DNA from: Ceratobasidium sp. AG-K
Taxonomy: Eukaryota; Basidiomycota; Agaricomycetes; Cantharellales; Ceratobasidiaceae
Reading direction: 5' to 3'
Assembly (NCBI GenBank): GCA_037039685.1
Contig: JAWNGF010000004.1
Span: 1,550,001 to 1,614,000, forward strand
Length of the DNA: 64,000 nucleotides
Part shown: positions 1 through 11,799 of the stretch, one piece after another
Position numbering within the stretch: position 1 is the first letter of the stretch
Layout of the letters: each line of letters starts with the position of its first letter
Made by a program: the position numbers and the translations under genes
The notes under the pieces: generated by a model
Told to the model about the DNA's origin: nothing
The model's input: only the letters and a program-made list of their open reading frames with translations
Database searches by the model: none

Positions 1-592
1 AAGCAAGCCAAACGAGCATTGGAAGAGCCCGAACTGGACAAGAAGGAGCGCAAGAAACTCCAAAAGGCACTCCTGGCCCAACGCGTAGACTTGAATTACA
101 TTCTCGTGAGCAACATTCTATCTCGTTGATTCTGAATCTAAACACTGGAATGTGTGCACACGACAGAACTACCCCAAACTCGAAAAATACATTGCGCTTT
201 ATCCCACGAGCGAGTCAAGTGATCCCGAGACAGACAAGTTACGTGAGCAACGCCGCGAGCTTATACGGCAGGCGATGGCAAGTGGTGAAATGAGTGCCGA
301 GCCCGAGGGTGGGAATGATGGAGAAGGATCGGCCGAGGAGGATGCGGAGGATGACGAAACGGAAGACGCGGTGGAACCAGTGCCTTCAAAACCTGCCAAG
401 CAGAAAGAGTTACGCAAGGTCAAGCAGGGTAAGAATAAATCGAAAGGCGGTAGTGAGGGGGAGCCCAGCACCAGCGAGAGCCCGAGAAAAATTGAAAACG
501 ACAATGACCCCAAAAAGTCAAAGCAGAAGGCGGCGTTGACCTCTCAGCAGCAACTGGTCAATGTCAAAGACGATGATTTCTTTGACGCATAA
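1..592 (+). CDS. EFG1: rRNA-processing protein EFG1, 3' part
   Basis: This is the C-terminal end of a gene that begins before the window. The reading frame is open from base 1, a 61-nt intron runs 106-166 (GTGAGC...CGACAG), and the second exon ends with TAA at 590-592. Across the splice the protein reads DLNYIL-NYPKLEKYIALYP, the signature of the EFG1 family, nucleolar proteins needed for early 18S rRNA maturation. Before the intron the chain is Lys/Glu-rich and probably coiled-coil. After it comes a long acidic, Ser/Lys-rich tail ending DDDFFDA. The family assignment rests mainly on the KYIALYP block and the charged context. Nothing looks damaged. Confidence 0.8.
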
Positions 593-1765
593 TGCGTCTT
601 GCATTAAAGTTTGTATAGTATGTTTGTGATTCGGGTGTGAAAATCTATACATTTGCTTTCACCAAATACCCCCAGTTTGGACGACCAGCGCACATTGGAT
701 GAGGAAATGACCGATAGTATATGATATGAACTGTGTCACATATTCTTTGGGTCGTGGTACTTATCCGAATGTCTTTCAGGGAGACGGGAGACGGGAGCCC
801 TCAGCACTATGGCGTTTCATCGAGACAGGAAAGGCTCGGTGGCAAGCGGGCGAGCAGGCAGTCATAGAACAGTCCGCAAAACACAATATGCGCATATTAG
901 TTGCGGTGAGAGTATTGCTAACCAAGCCTGTGTGTAGATAAAAAGCCACTAAAATCTCACGTGGACGTCGGCTAGACACATGCAACCCAAATCTATCCAA
1001 CTCTAAGTACACCAATTAGACAATCGTGTGTTAGTGAACTGTATTGGCTCATGTACTCGACGGCACCTATTTTAGCCGGCATACTTCCGTTTCGGTCCCG
1101 CTATCTCACCAGCTCTGCCGCCTGGGGTCCGATTGCGTGATATATAACCTTGGCTCTCGTTTTAGGCCACACGCGTGCTCTCGTTCCCCTTACCTTACAT
1201 CTGAAATATTATTACTCCTGCGTGCAGGTCCCGATTGCAGGTACCACGCCCTACTGTGTCACATGTTTAGGGACCTTGAAATAGTGGACCTGATAGTTGA
1301 CCCAAGCAGCGCCCTGGCTCTAACTGACAAGGCGTCAGAAATCCTGCTACCGATCGTTTGCTCTCCCGAATCTAAATTGCTAGATGTGAGAAGACCCACG
1401 CAACTCAATCCAATCCAGGTGCAGGGTATATACAACTCCGATGAGCGGCCCATAGCCGGAAGTAGGTCAACGACCGCTTCAATACCAGGCAAGGTACTAG
1501 CACCCACGATTAAGGGGGGTCTCTCCCTTAGAGGCTGCTACTTTATATTCATATATGGGGCCTTATCCTACAGAACGTGGGTATAATACAAGAGTATTAA
1601 TACAAGGGATCTAGCCGTGAAAAACAGCTTCTATGATAAGACAAGCTGCTGAGGCTCTCCAAGGTTTGCCCGCGTGGTCGCTTCAATGCACATTACGTAT
1701 CTGCCAGCGTCGCCGTCAAGGGGGTGCATTGCCTGAAAAAAATTAGTCAAACATTGGCCCATCAT
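593..1765. other. intergenic, no supported gene
   Basis: No protein family, RNA gene or repeat is recognisable here. An open frame of 180 codons at 1044-1586 (+) has no familiar motif and no splice partners, so it is treated as chance. Confidence 0.5.
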
Positions 1766-2419
1766 TCAGAAGCCACCCACCACTCCACAAAAATTGTACG
1801 CCAAGTGATCTACGCCTTCGTTCTGTAAGCGATCCGGATGCCATGATATCAGAGCTCTATAACGACCGGGAGCCGTTTTCTGCTTATCTCCTTCGGTCAG
1901 GACCTCAACGATAGGGACAGATCCAACATATTTAGTGTCGCACCCCGCCTCTACCTGAACGGTGACAGAAAAATGTTAGAATGCGACCAAAATTTTGTGT
2001 TTTACACCCGGTCTATGCGTACCAAGGTCCAATCCTTGAATCCCGTCTCTACTTGATGAGGATATCGAGTGTAGTTACCCCTCCATAGGCCGTCCCAAAT
2101 CTCACTCTCGTTATTGTGCCATTGGCCTACACTACGGTCTAATGAATCCTCAATCCACTTGATGGGGATTGTTTTCGCTGAAAGATTGAACCGTGAGCCA
2201 GTACTCAAATGCAGGATAAAAAGTAGACTTGCAATCACATTGCCAATCATTTTCAACCGTATAATAGCCAATATTGACCTCCGGGGTAATGTCTTCATTG
2301 TCTTGTGGAGTCCATATTTGAGGAAGGGCACGGGTCTCGGCTACGAGATCAGCGGCCAATGTCCAGAGTGCGAGCACTAAGGGATAAGAAAGGCATTGCC
2401 TCATTCTAGAGAAATGCAC
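1766..2419 (-). CDS. small secreted protein, unknown function (174 aa)
   Basis: Three exons join in frame on the minus strand: 2419-2239, 2177-2023 and 1954-1766. The introns are 61 nt (GTGATT...TTTCAG) and 68 nt (GTACGC...GTTCAG). The 174-aa product starts with a basic n-region (MHFSRMRQC) and a hydrophobic stretch (about residues 10-27, LSYPLVLALWTLAADLV), a typical signal peptide. The mature part is rich in Trp and Asn, has few Cys, and ends DHLAYNFCGVVGGF. No known domain is recognised. The consistent splice phases argue that it is a real expressed gene. Secretion and small size make it an effector candidate, but that is inference. Confidence 0.65.
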
Positions 2420-3346
2420 GGCCCGTATACTGAAAAAGGATCAGTGCCTTCGTTGAGAGGGGAGACACTGAAGAGACGGAGTCGCCTGCCCTTAAATATC
2501 CGTCAAAAAGTGGAACGCTTGAACGTAAAAAGGTACACTAGGCCGGCCGGTAACAAAACGGAAGAGCCGGCAACGTCGATCAGCTGCAAGCGGCAAGTTC
2601 GGTCAAATTATGTTCCTGATTTCGAGGTTTATATAGCGTGTGCCTTGAAGGGGCAGTTGGCGTATCCAGGAATTTGTCGGGACCGAACTGGACCTGACCT
2701 AGCAACACGGGCTCACTGCCCCGGCGTGAGATGGTTGCCCGTAATTTGTGTAGACACTTTAGCTGTTCGTTGGCTTGCGAATCGCCTTCACGCTCGCGAA
2801 GGTTGCGGTGAGTGACCGCGGGGACTGCGAACGATGCCGGGGAAGTCCTCTGGTTCACACTCTGTCTGAGTTAACTGCTTCTGCATAGAGGGTATGTGAT
2901 TTGTGCTTTATCAATCCATCATCGCCGTAGAGAGGGGTAGGGAGCATGAACGTATATTATATTAGTTGACGGTCATCTCAAAGAATTGAAGAGCTCGGCC
3001 CTAGCTAGCGATGAGGCGCAAGAGGGCTCAGTCCTGAAACGAAGATGGGAATGCACATTCCGAGTACGGTGGCTACTGAGGTGAGCGCAGAGAGTCGGAG
3101 TATTTGACAAGAAAACGTTATCAATCATTTAGGATCGAGGGAATCCTGTGATACTTTGTGTGCTGCAAGCGGAAAGAGTCGTTCGGTTGAGCTGTGCAGG
3201 TCACGTGCGCTGACTAAGAGTTGATGTTGTGAGGTGTCAAATGCCCGCGGCGCTTCAGATCTCAACGACGACAACTCGCGCCCGGCGCTCACTCGCATTC
3301 AGCTTTCGAGTAACTTCAACCTGCATATATTGTTTTAGACTACAAC
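2420..3346. other. divergent intergenic region
   Basis: This stretch separates the minus-strand secreted-protein gene from the plus-strand Zn2Cys6 gene, so it should hold both promoters. Apart from the TATA-like element at 2491-2500 nothing specific is seen. Confidence 0.5.
2491..2500 (-). promoter_or_regulatory. possible TATA box of the secreted-protein gene
   Basis: On the minus strand GATATTTAAG lies about 75 bases upstream of the start codon at 2419, a reasonable position for a fungal TATA element. Confidence 0.35.
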
Positions 3347-4953
3347 ATGGTTGTCACTCACGAGAGCGCACCACCCAAAGCGAAAGCCAAGGGCCCAGGA
3401 GGAAGTGGCAACGTCCCCGGCAAGGAGAAAAGACTGAGGAGCAAGGAGGGATGCCTTACTTGTCGCATTCGTGGCAAGAAGTGTGACCAAGGGAAGGTCC
3501 TAGAAGACGACGCACAACACCCTGGATGCGCGGCGTGCAGGCGTTTGCGTATCGAGTGTCTGGGATATGCCCGTAATCGCCCCGAATGGCTCAAGGTCGG
3601 TGCCCCTCGCTCGGCGCTTGTATGGGCGCTCATTTATATTTATATAGGGCCCTCAAGTCGACGAGTTTAAGCGGACGATTAAAATGTTCCTCGCTGGTGT
3701 GTGTTTCTGTTTTCGTGGCGATTTACCTGACTGACTCTCACGATATAGAGAATTCACCCCGAGTTCAACGCACACCTCGCACATCGGACTCGGGGAGCTT
3801 GCCCTTCCTCACATTCGATAGCCTCCGAAACGGGGCAGCTACTTCGTTTGTTCCCGTGGGATCTTCGTCTACCTCCACCGCCCCGGCCGACGCTAGCTCT
3901 CCCGTCCAGGCCCCCGAGGGACAGGACGCCGCTCGGGGAGACTTCAACCCGCCTCCCGTGCCGCCCACATACGCCCATCCTCAATATCAAGTGCCAATGG
4001 GATACCCGCCACCACAGCACCAGCAGCTGCCGGGGCACCCTATCCAACCTCACCCACTTCCCCATCAACTCCCGCCTATCGGTCATCATGATCCAAGCCA
4101 GCTTCCGCCACAGGCCGGGATCCCGCTGGATCCAGCTCTTGTGATTGATCCAGCGCTCGAGGATGCAAACATGCAAACCCTTGCACCCGTGCTAGCCCAA
4201 CTTGGTGTGATTGGTCGCTTGCGCCCGGCAGCACCCGAACAACCTGATCATGCCCATGTTGTTGGCTATACTGTATCGCATGACCGAGGCACGCCACCTG
4301 CAGCACCCGCACCTACACCTCCCACTGGCGAAAACGCGCTCCACAACATTGGCGTTCGTGTCCTTGAAGTCCTCATTGCCGGCGGCAAGCCTGTTGAAGC
4401 CGCGGCTGTGCGTGCTTGGGCTGGTGTGGTCGGCGCTAGCCCAACTTGGGGCGAGGTTGTGGTAGAAATCGTGGGGGCCACGCGAGCTGAGCCTGGGACC
4501 GTCACGGCCTACAACGGCACTCCGCCTACGAACCTCGATCAACTCGGCGCGGACGCCCTTCGTGCTTGTGCGCTGATGTGCCTCGGCATCTCTGGTGCTG
4601 AAGAGGTTCTTGCTAAGCGTCTCGAGGAACGTCGCTGGGGCGAGGACATTGCTGAGGCCGGCGTAGCAGAGAACTGGCAGCGGGCAAGCGAGGTGTTTAC
4701 CAACTTGGCTGGTGCAGGCGTCGCCGGCGCTGCTGAAGCGGTGAGCAAGCTCGAGGCGAGGCAAGCAAAGTCGGTTCAGGCACAAGAGACTGCCCCCGTC
4801 ATCAAGCCGGAAGAAGTTACAGCTGAACCCGATACACCGATGGACACCGACGACAAGAGCGCAGTTGCTGTCTCGCCAGTCATTCCTCCTACCCTGAACA
4901 CCCCGGCTGTCCAGGCTGAGCCTGCCGCCGCTTCCGCCCCATCGGCCGCTTGA
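3347..4953 (+). CDS. Zn2Cys6 fungal-type transcription factor (500 aa)
   Basis: Exons 3347-3595, 3648-3696 and 3749-4953 join in frame across two 52-nt introns. A Lys/Gly-rich leader precedes a zinc binuclear cluster with Cys at residues 36, 39, 46, 61, 64 and 71 (CLTCRIRGKKC ... CAACRRLRIEC). The gap between the third and fourth Cys is 14 residues, longer than in most GAL4-type clusters. The splice keeps the segment GPQVDEFKRTIKMFLA after the cluster. The middle is Pro/His/Gln-rich and looks disordered. The C-terminal half is Ala-rich and predicted helical. It probably acts in the nucleus as a sequence-specific regulator with unknown targets. The precise intron 1 acceptor is uncertain (3647 or 3657). 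Confidence 0.85.
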
Positions 4954-5330
4954 GGGAAGTTAAAGTTACAGCTTACTTCCGGGCGTGCTCGGGGTAAGAA
5001 ATTGGTTCAGATAAACTGCAAACTGCCTGTGGTACACGTAACACTTTATAAATGCTTCTGTATATTTGAGATGCGCGCTTTCCTTCTTCCATCCCATGTT
5101 GATGGACCTATGACCTGTTTTCCTTCTATATGTGTTCTGCATCCGTTGTTGTAGGGCTTGCCCTGGGTTCTCGGTACTTGAAAGATTTCGTGTCTGTATG
5201 TATGAGTGGACGTGAGAATTTATAAATACCAGATGTTGGTTGCCAACTGCAGCGTGATAGGTGAAGCGTAAACTAAAAACAACGAATAATGATAAATCAA
5301 ACAGACACAAGCTGGTGAGAGTCCTTGAAT
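4954..5330. other. convergent 3' spacer
   Basis: Both flanking genes end here (Zn2Cys6 factor from the left, SWR1 from the right). The stretch is AT-rich and presumably holds both 3' UTRs; no other feature is seen. Confidence 0.6.
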
Positions 5331-8300
5331 TTAGCCAAAGAAATCCCAATCGTCCTCGACAACGCGCAGCATATAGCGCTCGATCGGCCGTAGGCCATCT
5401 TCCTCGTCCTCGTCTTCCTCTGCGTTGTCGAGGACGGGACCAGGAGCAGGCGGGAGACCAGGCTCTGGCACGTGAGGTGTTACCACACCGGAGTCTCCCG
5501 CCCCTTCAAAATCATTCCAATCCATCCTTTGCTCCTCCCCAGCCGCCATCCTCGCGGCATCTGCATCGACCTTGTCTTCCACCTCGGCCAACGCGCTCTC
5601 CATCCTCACATCATCTACCATCACTTGTCTCCAATCAAACTCTCCTTGCCGGATTACAAGGTCGTCCAGCAGCCGCTTTTGGTTGGCTTTGCGGAGCATG
5701 GATTCTTCGACGGTGTGCTTTGATATGAATCGATAGATGCTGACTTCTCGCGTTTGTCCAATCCGGTGAGCACTGTTGTATTATAGTAAGCGAGAACAAG
5801 AGAACCCATGTGTCAGCTTACCGGTCCTCGCATTGCTTGTCCATGGATGGATTGTAATCGCTGTCGTAAAAGATAACCGTATCTGCACCGGTCAAACTAG
5901 CAAAGCGTATAAATGCAAGACACAAATTGTTACTTGTATCCACTTACTTGATACCGACACCACCCGACCTCGACGACGCAATAAATGCGAATATCCGGTT
6001 GTCCACATTAAACCTCTCCGTGACGACCTGCCTCTGCTCGATCTTGGTCGAACCGTCCAAACGCAGGTAACGATAGCCGTGAAAGTTCAAGAATATCTCG
6101 AGAATATCGAGCACGCGTGTCATTTGGGTAAAGATTAAAACCCTATGCCCGCCTGCGTGTTTTTCGCGAAGGAGCGCATCGAGTTCTTGTAATTTGCCGC
6201 AGTCGTATTGGAGTAGTGAAGAGTCGGGGAATGCGATTTGGAGTTTGACACTTGAACGATGGAGAACGTCAAACTCTGGTTGATTGAACGCTGCTTGGAT
6301 GACAGAATTCAACGCGATATGCCCTGAAAGATTGGATGGAGCGAGGGGTGCAAGAGAGAGGCGGGGAATGTCGAGGGCGACGACATTGGGTGTTGCGAAT
6401 GCGAAGCGATCAATAACGTCGCCCATGAATTCTACACGTTGTGCATATGACTTGATCATATGAGCTGCTCCAAACTTGGCATCTGGGTTTGGCTTGCGCC
6501 GTTCTAGCACATCCGTAGGGACGAGCGGCCCCACTAGCGCCCGGACAAGTGCGAGCTTCTCGGCACCGAAAACGGGGATACGGCCATTTCGCCGAGTATT
6601 GATGTACAGGAGCTGTCGGTGGCGTTGATGGGCCTCAACCCGTCGCTGGTATTCTAACCATTTCTTGTTTCCGGCAAAAGTGCGAAGGTCCTTGGGCGGT
6701 GGTTCGCCCGGGATGCCTGGGGTTGAGAAGAGGCGAGATGGATTGAGAGCAGCTCGCTGCTTGGCTATGATGGACGAAGAAGCTGCATTGGCCATCAAGT
6801 CAAAGGGGTGGTCGTTGATATTGAATTCGTCGTCATCAAACTGTCTAAGCAAACGCCTTCGGACAAGCAACTCTTTGATCTCGTAGTCGACGACAGCTGA
6901 GCGCCCAGTAGGAATCGCAAAGGACGTGAGGATCGGGCGAACCTCGAACAGGTCGGGGTGGTTGCAGACCTTGCGAAGCTGCATGAGACAGTTGACGATA
7001 CTGAGAAAATTGCCGCCAGAAAGCGTTTCTTTGGTTTGGGCGCGCGACATGAATTCATCGTACAGGTAACGTTGACGCTTCGATAGCCGGCAATAGATAA
7101 TATGCTCGTGCTTGGATGGCAATTGTTGTTCGACATCACACTTTAGTCGGCGAAGGATGTATGGACGGAGGACAGTGTGGAGCTTGTCGATTGTATCCCG
7201 AGTTTGTTCGTCCATCGTGTTCCCGGTTTCGACGGCCTGGCGCATTGTATCTGTACGAGCATACCGTCAGTAAGGAGCAAGCCGGCCTATGAGATGACCT
7301 ACCCAAAAACCACTCCTCAAATTGCTGCTTGTTCGCAGTGTCTGGTTGCACAAAGTACAACAACGACCAAAGCTCGGTAATATTATTCTGAAGCGGTGTT
7401 CCCGTAAGCAATAAGCGGCGCTCCGAGTTAAAGCTGAATAATGTCGCCCAGCGCTGAGACTTGAAGTTCTTGATGTTATGAGCCTCATCCAAGATCATGT
7501 AGTGCCATCTTTTGCGTCGGAAAATCGCCTGGTCTGCGAGAACGAGCTGATAGGATGTGACGATCACGTTGAACGAGTGTTCGGTATTCCATCCCACACG
7601 CCGCTCTTTCCGTTCCTTGATTGAGCCGTAATAGCTCAGTACTTTGAACCCGGGAAGGAACTTTTTGAACTCCATTTCCCAGTTGAGAATGACACTGGTC
7701 GGAACGATGATTAGGTGAGGACCCCAGATTCCCCTATCGCAAGCCAGGTGGGCAAGGAGGGCAATAGTTTGAATCGTTTTGCTAAATAAATACGGGTCAG
7801 TGGGACTGGACCTGGATACTAGATCGTACCACGTACCCTAGACCCATTTCGTCCGCCAATATCCCATTCACTCCTCTAGTATAGCCGCTCACGAGCCACT
7901 CCATCCCAGACTGTTGATAGGGCCTCAACGTCCCACGCAATAAAAACGGCGGCCGAATCACTCCCTCGTTCGTGGGAGCTACGTTTTCCAGACCAAGAAG
8001 TGCCGCGGCAGGCTTGGTATCCTCTGTCTCTTCCTGCTCGCTTTCATCGTCGCTATCTGGCTCGCCCGGGGTACTGCTCTGATCGGCGCCCATCTCGTTG
8101 ATGCCAACATAACCATACCGCTTCATGATCTCCTCCAATGGCAACTCGGCATCTCGGGCAAGTGCATCAGCTTCGCTGTCCGAGTCATTGTCGCCAGCCC
8201 CAGACTTGGACACTGAGGTGCGCCGAGAGGGACGACGACGAGCCTCGAGAGCCGGCTCGGGAGACTTGACCTTGAGCGTGAGCTTGCGGATGGTCGAGGG

Positions 8301-11171
8301 TGCTGAAGTTATAGGGGATGTGTTCATTGGGGAACGGGGAGTGGTAGGATGGGAAACTCGGTGGCCATTTGATTCGGTAGTAGGTTTCTGGGTACGATGA
8401 GCGGTTGGGTGTCCGTTGACCGCGGGATCGGGATTCGATGCGAGGTGTGGGTTCGAGGTGTTGGCCTTGCCGTTTAGTCGATCGTTCACCGTGGGGTGAC
8501 CCATGTCCTGGGCCAGAGACGCGCTCGCACCGTCGATTGACATTGCATTGCCCTCGATAATCGACGTTGCATCCGGTTCAGGGGAGTGATTGACTGACTC
8601 GACTAAAGACATGGCATCGAAATTATGAGCCGGCGCGGCGTCAAACAGGTCGCTCAAAGTGAAAGTTTCTTCTTGATCGAAATCGTGGTTAGGTTCGTTG
8701 ATCGACTGGGAATCCGTCCGATATGCGGCCAAGTCCGTCTCGTCTCCAACATCCACGTCTAGATCCTCGTCCTCATCATCCACTTCATGCTCCTCGTCGC
8801 TCCCCTTGTCGTCCTCCTGGCGTTCTTCATCGCTCCTGTCCTCACCCTCGGCCATGTCTCTACCCTCTGACGCATCCCGAGACGGAACATCGAGCAACAT
8901 TTCGCTCCCACCCTCCTCCTCATCGACCTCCGTATCAGCTTCACTTCCATCCTTTTCTTCTCGGTCCGACTGGTCTGACCGATCGGATTGGATCTGGCTG
9001 GACCGCGACCTCGACCTAGATCCGCCGTGACGACGCCCTAACCCCAGATCCTCCTGTTGCGTCTCTAAAAGTGCGCTACTCTGTTCCAATATAGCAGCCA
9101 AATGCTTCCGCCCCTCGCGCGCTTGCTCGGCCTCCTCTTGTTCCTTGAGGCGAGCCCGAATAACCTACAACCATCATTCTCGTTAGATATAGGCATACTC
9201 GGAAGGAAAGCGAGCTTACAGCAACGGCGTCTTTCCACGCTTTGGCGATTACCCCCCTCGCTACTGCCTTTGCGCCTGCTCTGATGCGCCGCTCTTCGGC
9301 TGCAACAAGTCGGTCGGCTGCGCCTTGAAGTTGTTCCCAGTAACGAGCAATAAGTTTTGCGGGGCGGTGACGAACAAGGAGAGGTGTGGTTTTGATACGT
9401 TGAGCATGGAGTGGGATGGAGGCGAGGAGGGCTTCGTAGGGAGATGAAGGTAGGAAAGGTAACGCAGGAAGAGGAATAGGTAGAGTGGGAGTTGGCGTTC
9501 GAGGAGTCGGTGTTGGTGTCCGACGGGCGGGCTCGGGCGCTTCAGGTGCATCCGGCACAATAGGCTCCGTCGAAATTGGTTCCATGGGTGTGTCGGCTTC
9601 AGGTGACGAGGATGGATAATTGAGTGGCATAGGAGTAGATGCAAGAGATGTTGTAGAACCAGTATTCGCACCAGTTGCGCCATCAGGGAGAGAGGGCATT
9701 CCTGACCTAGGTGAAGCTGTAAAACTATTTGGCCCAAGATCAAAGTGTGCCCCTCGAGGGCGGTGGGTAAGCTCGGGTAGGACACCAGGAAGTAGTTGGT
9801 ATTCTGGCGTAGGGGCTATCGTCTCTGGCGCTGGTTCGGGTTCAGGACGTGGTGGATTATCCCTGTCAGTAGGAACTTGCCGGCCAGTTTCGGTCGTGCC
9901 TTCAAGTGTCGACTCCGGAGGGGCCATTTCGGTGTCCACCAGTACAGCTCCGGGAGCCATCGAATGTTCCGCCATGAGCGTCGGTGTTTCGTCTTCGCCA
10001 ATCATGGCCTGTCCTGCGCGGACTTCACCATCGCCAACTTCCTCCTCCGTATCCCCACCCTCCTCTTCTTCCTCTTCTTCTTCCTCGTCCTCCTCTCCCC
10101 TAACAATCTCCCACCCGCGCATACATCCCAGCCACCCCTTCTCCTTTGCCTCTCTAATCCTCGCCCAAATCTCAACCTCACTCTGCACACTTTCCTCGAA
10201 CTCGTCCCATGTGATACCAATCTTGGGTCGAGGCGCCTTTCCAGCAGTAGGTGTCTCATCGCCTGGACGTCGAATACTCGTGTCCGCACCAGTTTTCTTT
10301 TCAACCACGTCCTCGTCGCCTTCTTCGAGAAGGGCAAAAGACGACAATAGACGGGAGAGAGATCCACCGAATGCGCTGGGTTTGGGCAGCTGGCCAGGGT
10401 GAGTCGCGATCAGTGGTGGAGGGGGTGGTTTAACGATGAGCCGAATACGCTTGGGGAGTGGGGAAGAGTCCGGATGTTGTAGCTTTGATGGAGAGACTGG
10501 CTCTGGTATGTCTTCCACTGGCACGATATCTTCCTCCTCTTCTCGGTCTTTAGGGCGTTTACGAGAGCTCGAACCAGGTCCAGGTGTTGTAGGCTCCGCA
10601 AACGGCTGAGGCCTGACTATCTTGGCCTTGTACGTTTTCGACTTGTCTGTTGGCCTTTTAGAAGCCAGCAACCCCAAGTTAGGGGGTGTTGGCGGGAACT
10701 CAGCATTACGTTCGGCGGGTTTGGGTTTACGTTTTTGCTTCGGGGCCGGGGTGGTGGGCGGTTGAGGTTGGGATTGAACTGCAAGAGACTCTCTTCGCTC
10801 ATTGATGGCCCTCCTCGTTCGCCTTGACGAAGGACCGGACGAAGTTTGGCTCCAGAGATCATAGGGCTCGCTAAATTCTTCCCATACCGCAGACTTTTCC
10901 TGCTTCGCAGTCTGGTAAAGCAAACGTGTTATTCGGGAGACCCCAGGCAATTGAAATAACATACTTGAGGATCGAACCCAATTAAAGTGACGAATTTCTG
11001 TATATGAAAGAGTTCACGGAGCTGACCAAATGAAATGTGAGCAGCACAATCAAGTCAAGATATAGTTGTACCTACCATCGAATCATGTTTATCATACACT
11101 GCATCGAGCTCAAGCTTCCTTTCCTCGACCAAAGCTGCTCGCCGTTGGGCCAGTTCATCATCCTCGGACAT
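5331..11171 (-). CDS. SWR1: SWR1-type chromatin-remodelling ATPase (1823 aa)
   Basis: Eight exons read in frame: 11171-11076, 11021-10965, 10911-9220, 9164-7837, 7781-7303, 7250-5948, 5896-5822 and 5772-5331; introns are 49-55 nt. The protein is the Snf2-family motor of the SWR1 complex, which exchanges H2A for H2A.Z in nucleosomes. Visible parts in order: a helical N-terminus, a long disordered Pro/Ser and acidic region, an HSA-like helix (EEAEQAREGRKHLAAILEQ and the KAWKDAVA segment before it), the Walker A motif GLGKT split by intron 4, DEAH (DEAHNIKN), RRLLLTGTPLQNN, a long insertion between the two lobes typical of SWR1/INO80, then the helicase C lobe (RLDGSTKIEQRQ, GGVGIN, AHRIGQT). The EFKKFLPGFKVLSYYG and QAIFRRKRWHYMILDEAH blocks favour SWR1 over INO80. 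The start at 11171 gives MSEDDELAQRR and continuous phases. No defects are seen. Confidence 0.93.
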
Positions 11172-11741
11172 GGCCGACGACGATCTCGGCGTCCTCAAAG
11201 TGAGAAATTTGTCGGCAAACGCGAAATGGACGCTGGGCGGTTAATAGGTGTAATTTATGAAAAGTCCGAGACTCGGACGCTTTGGCGCGCCGGCGGTGGC
11301 ACGAATGGAAAACACTCATGAAGGACACGGAGTGATCATAACAAGGACCCCTGGCACTCTGCGTCAGTCCTGTGTCCGGGGTCACTCTCAAGGCGAATCC
11401 CGCTTTAGGCGCCTTCGTTTCGCCCTGATCACAGCTGGACCAGCTTTATACATATCTATCACCCTCGACGCGTGCTTATACCCAAATTATATCTGCATGT
11501 ATTGGCCCAGGATAAACTATGTCATCACGCTCGGTCGTAAATTGCTGTGCCCGAAGCACTCCCCGCCATGCTTTCTGAATAATAATGTAAATTTAGTATG
11601 AGTAGCATATCCCACAACTCTCGGGATCGCGATCCATTGGGAGGAATTTGAGGAAGCATTACAACTCCAAAAACCCCATATGCATCGTTAAATTCCCCAT
11701 ATCTCCCCGACTTGCAAACGCAGCTTTATTGCGACACCGTG

Positions 11742-11799
11742 CTCAGCAAAAATCGAAAATGCAACGGAGTGCTCCGCAACATTTTACACTTTTGCCGAG
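11742..11799. repeat. 58-bp imperfect inverted repeat (MITE-like)
   Basis: The left end CTCAGCAAAAATCGAAAATG mirrors the right end CATTTTACACTTTTGCCGAG with a few mismatches, around a near-palindromic centre CGGAGTGCTCCG. The outer CTCAGCRAAAA is shared with the two 87-bp elements at 14527 and 19732, which suggests a related family. No clear target-site duplication is seen. Confidence 0.5.

Noticed and set aside
1044..1586. 180-codon open frame on the plus strand
   Set aside because: No motif, no splice partner, composition like the surrounding spacer.
3586..3746. Upstream start of the long zinc-factor frame
   Set aside because: The frame before 3749 is intron sequence; the true start at 3347 carries the zinc cluster.
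9620..10402. 260-codon plus-strand frame opposite SWR1
   Set aside because: Ser-rich low-complexity shadow of the acidic and Pro-rich SWR1 coding sequence on the other strand.
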